Shown here: positions 7,004 through 8,193 of the stretch, one piece after another
How positions within the stretch are numbered: the stretch's first letter is position 1
Layout of the letters: every line of letters starts with the position of its first letter
Source: Vicinamibacteria bacterium
GTDB lineage: Bacteria; Acidobacteriota; Vicinamibacteria; Vicinamibacterales; 2-12-FULL-66-21
Direction of reading: 5' to 3'
Length of the DNA: 8,193 bases
NCBI GenBank assembly: GCA_025937075.1
Contig: JAICSD010000189.1
Span: 1-8,193, forward strand
Position numbers and translations under genes: made by a program
Notes under the pieces: generated by a model
Databases searched by the model: none
Told to the model about the DNA's origin: nothing
Seen by the model: the letters and a program-made list of their open reading frames with translations, nothing else

Positions 7004-7043
7004 CATCTTGGTGGCCTTTGTGCGCTTAACGGTCTTCGTGATT
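7004..7043. repeat. Right (inverted) arm of nonamer-type repeat
   Basis: Read on the minus strand, AATC is followed by four 9-base units: ACGAAGACC (7039-7031), GTTAAGCGC (7030-7022), ACAAAGGCC (7021-7013) and ACCAAGATG (7012-7004). The arm contains the mazG stop codon (TAA, 7028-7026) and encodes the last mazG residues NHEDR. Its first units match the left arm at 6632-6669 in opposite orientation (TCACGAAG there, CTTCGTGA here). Confidence 0.7.
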
Positions 7044-7940
7044 AGGCCGTCGGCCCGTCTTCACGTCGCCCCAAATGGCTTCCAGCTGCTCCAAGTTCAT
7101 TTCCGCGAACGTCCGTCCCTCGTGGTGAACCCGCTGTTCGAGCGCCTCGAAGCGCGTCGTGAACTTCTCGTTGGCGCGGCGGAGTGCGGACTCCGGCTCG
7201 ATCCCGAGCTTTCGCGCGAGATTTGCAATCGCGAAGAGCAGGTCTCCCATCTCTTCTTCCGCGCGCGCTGAACCTTCGCGCGCGAGCGCGTCGCGCAGTT
7301 CGTCGACCTCCTCCTGAATTTTTTCGATCACGCCCTCGGTGTGAGCCCAGTCGAAGCCAACCGCGGCGACGCGCGTTCCGATCTCGTGCGCCCGCAGCAG
7401 CGCCGGCAGGGACCGCGCGAGACCGCCCAGGAGTGATCGCCGGCGCCCCGCGTCGATCTGCTCCTGCGCCTTGATCTGTTCCCACTGTCGCACGACCTGT
7501 CGGGCGGTCTTCAGCGGGCGTCCCTTCGGATCGAACACGTGCGGATGCCGGCGGATCAGCTTCGCCGTGATCGCGTTCAGCGAGTCGACGATCGTGAACG
7601 CCCCTTCATCCGCGCAGATCTGCGCGAGGAATACCCCTTCGAAGAGCAGGTCCCCAATCTCTCCCGCGAGCGCCGCGCGGTCACCGCGATCGATCGCCTC
7701 GAGCACCTCGTGCGTCTCTTCCAGCACGAAGCCGCGAAGGCTCTCGATCGTCTGCTCGCGGTCCCACGGGCACCCGCGCGGACCGCGCAGGTGCGCCATG
7801 ATCGTGACGAGCGACGCGAATGCGCGTCCGGCGGCCGCTGGGCGCGCAGTGATCCGTGCCGTTCGTTTCCGTTTCGCGCGGCCTTGTGTCCGCGTGCTGC
7901 CGGCTCGTGTGGTGTGCGTCTTGGGGCGGCGCCGAGGCAT
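7026..7940 (-). CDS. mazG: MazG nucleoside triphosphate pyrophosphohydrolase, with basic N-terminal extension
   Basis: MazG hydrolyses nucleoside triphosphates to monophosphates and pyrophosphate, clearing non-canonical nucleotides and affecting the stringent response. The 304-residue protein has both MazG domains. In the first are GCPWDREQT (56-64) and LEETHEVLEAI (73-83), then EIGDLL and RRHPHVF. In the second are IQEEVDELRDAL, EEEMGDLLFAIANLARKLGI and a closing ANEKFTTRFEALEQR segment. These are the acidic EExxE and GD magnesium-binding motifs of the family. An extension of about 38 residues, rich in Arg and Lys, precedes the core; E. coli MazG lacks it. The ATG at 7940 was chosen; an in-frame ATG at 7985 would overlap the DUF1844 gene, and one at 7799 would cut off the first helix. 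No clear Shine-Dalgarno decides. The last five residues, NHEDR, come from a repeat arm. Confidence 0.92.
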   Translation of the reverse strand: MPRRRPKTHTTRAGSTRTQGRAKRKRTARITARPAAAGRAFASLVTIMAHLRGPRGCPWDREQTIESLRGFVLEETHEVLEAIDRGDRAALAGEIGDLLFEGVFLAQICADEGAFTIVDSLNAITAKLIRRHPHVFDPKGRPLKTARQVVRQWEQIKAQEQIDAGRRRSLLGGLARSLPALLRAHEIGTRVAAVGFDWAHTEGVIEKIQEEVDELRDALAREGSARAEEEMGDLLFAIANLARKLGIEPESALRRANEKFTTRFEALEQRVHHEGRTFAEMNLEQLEAIWGDVKTGRRPNHEDR

Positions 7941-7966
7941 CGAGCCGACTATGCTAGCATCGCGAA

Positions 7967-8193
7967 GTGGACACACCGGAATCATCCGGAATCTCGTTCG
8001 CAGGATTCCTGCTCTCGCTGGCGACCACCGCGGCCGTCCACTTCGGCGACGTGCCGGATCCGGACAGCGGCGAGCGCATCGAACCCAACCTGACCGCCGC
8101 GTCGCAGATGATCGAGATCATCGCGATGCTGCAGGAGAAAACGCGGGGCAACCTGACGGACCCCGAAGCCAAGTTCGTCGAGGATCTCCTCTA
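7967..8193 (+). CDS. DUF1844 domain protein, 3' end outside window
   Basis: About 75 residues are in the window. The DUF1844 pattern is clear: SFAGFLLSLATTAAVHFGD, then a short Asp/Pro/Gly linker, then EPNLTAASQMIEIIAMLQEK and TRGNLTDPEAKFVEDLL. Known members are small helical proteins of about 80-130 residues with no established function. The GTG at 7967 is the first start codon after an in-frame TAG (7955-7957) and puts the conserved Phe/Leu block about ten residues in, as usual. It lacks a Shine-Dalgarno; a TATGCT (7950-7955) just upstream could be a -10 box of a nearly leaderless transcript, but no matching -35 box was found. It is divergent from mazG, separated by 26 bp with the chosen starts. 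The function remains unknown. Confidence 0.8.
   Translation, partial: MDTPESSGISFAGFLLSLATTAAVHFGDVPDPDSGERIEPNLTAASQMIEIIAMLQEKTRGNLTDPEAKFVEDLL

Larger units (their letters stand above)
6632..7043 (+). mobile_element. Candidate small cassette: GxxExxY gene remnant between inverted repeat arms
   Basis: The block consists of a left repeat arm, a broken GxxExxY gene and a right arm in inverted orientation. Both neighbouring genes end inside the arms. By eye the interior is less GC-rich and more A-rich than the genes on either side, consistent with acquisition. No transposase and no target-site duplication could be recognised, so mobility is inferred only from the layout. Confidence 0.35.

Noticed and set aside
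6992..7005. AT-rich palindrome TGAAAA-AG-TTTTCA as a terminator
   Set aside because: A two-base loop cannot form a proper hairpin and the stem has no GC content; it overlaps the remnant's stop codon by chance.
7941..7985. MazG start at 7985
   Set aside because: It would overlap the start of the divergent DUF1844 gene, and the added residues show no family similarity; the ATG at 7940 is preferred though not proven.

Overview
The window is GC-rich and densely coded, with degenerate tandem repeats filling the gaps between genes. The proteins look like those of a soil or sediment bacterium. The mix of genes (a beta-propeller phytase lipoprotein, iol genes, ComEC, MazG, DUF1844) and the repeat-filled gaps would fit Acidobacteriota, perhaps Vicinamibacteria. 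That placement is inference, since no rRNA or other marker gene is present.

Positions 1-2924 and 3105-4016 form an inositol-phosphate locus. A beta-propeller phytase (minus strand, its 3' part cut off by the window edge) is divergent from iolD (plus strand). iolD is followed by an IolE-type TIM-barrel gene. A coherent reading is that the exported phytase strips phosphate from phytate, and IolE then IolD carry out two consecutive steps of myo-inositol breakdown: dehydration of inosose, then ring opening of the dione. Inositol dehydrogenase, IolB, IolC, IolJ and a transporter are not in the window.

Positions 4137-6671 encode a full-length ComEC/Rec2 DNA-uptake channel. From 6632 to 7043 lies a small cassette-like block: a broken GxxExxY gene (PD-(D/E)XK family) between two arms of a degenerate nonamer repeat in inverted orientation. 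The arms supply the last codons and the stop codons of both neighbouring genes, comEC and the convergent mazG. mazG (minus, 7026-7940) is divergent from a DUF1844 gene that runs off the right edge.

The least expected structure is in the gaps. The iolD-iolE gap (2931-3099) and the iolE-comEC gap (4017-4136) are filled almost from stop codon to start codon by degenerate heptamers in register. Each tract shows a single one-base slip. The first tract also switches strand in the middle, giving a long inverted repeat. They resemble the heptanucleotide short tandem repeats (STRR) known from filamentous cyanobacteria. No RNA gene, CRISPR array or complete transposon is seen, and no gap over 300 bases lacks a gene or gene remnant.
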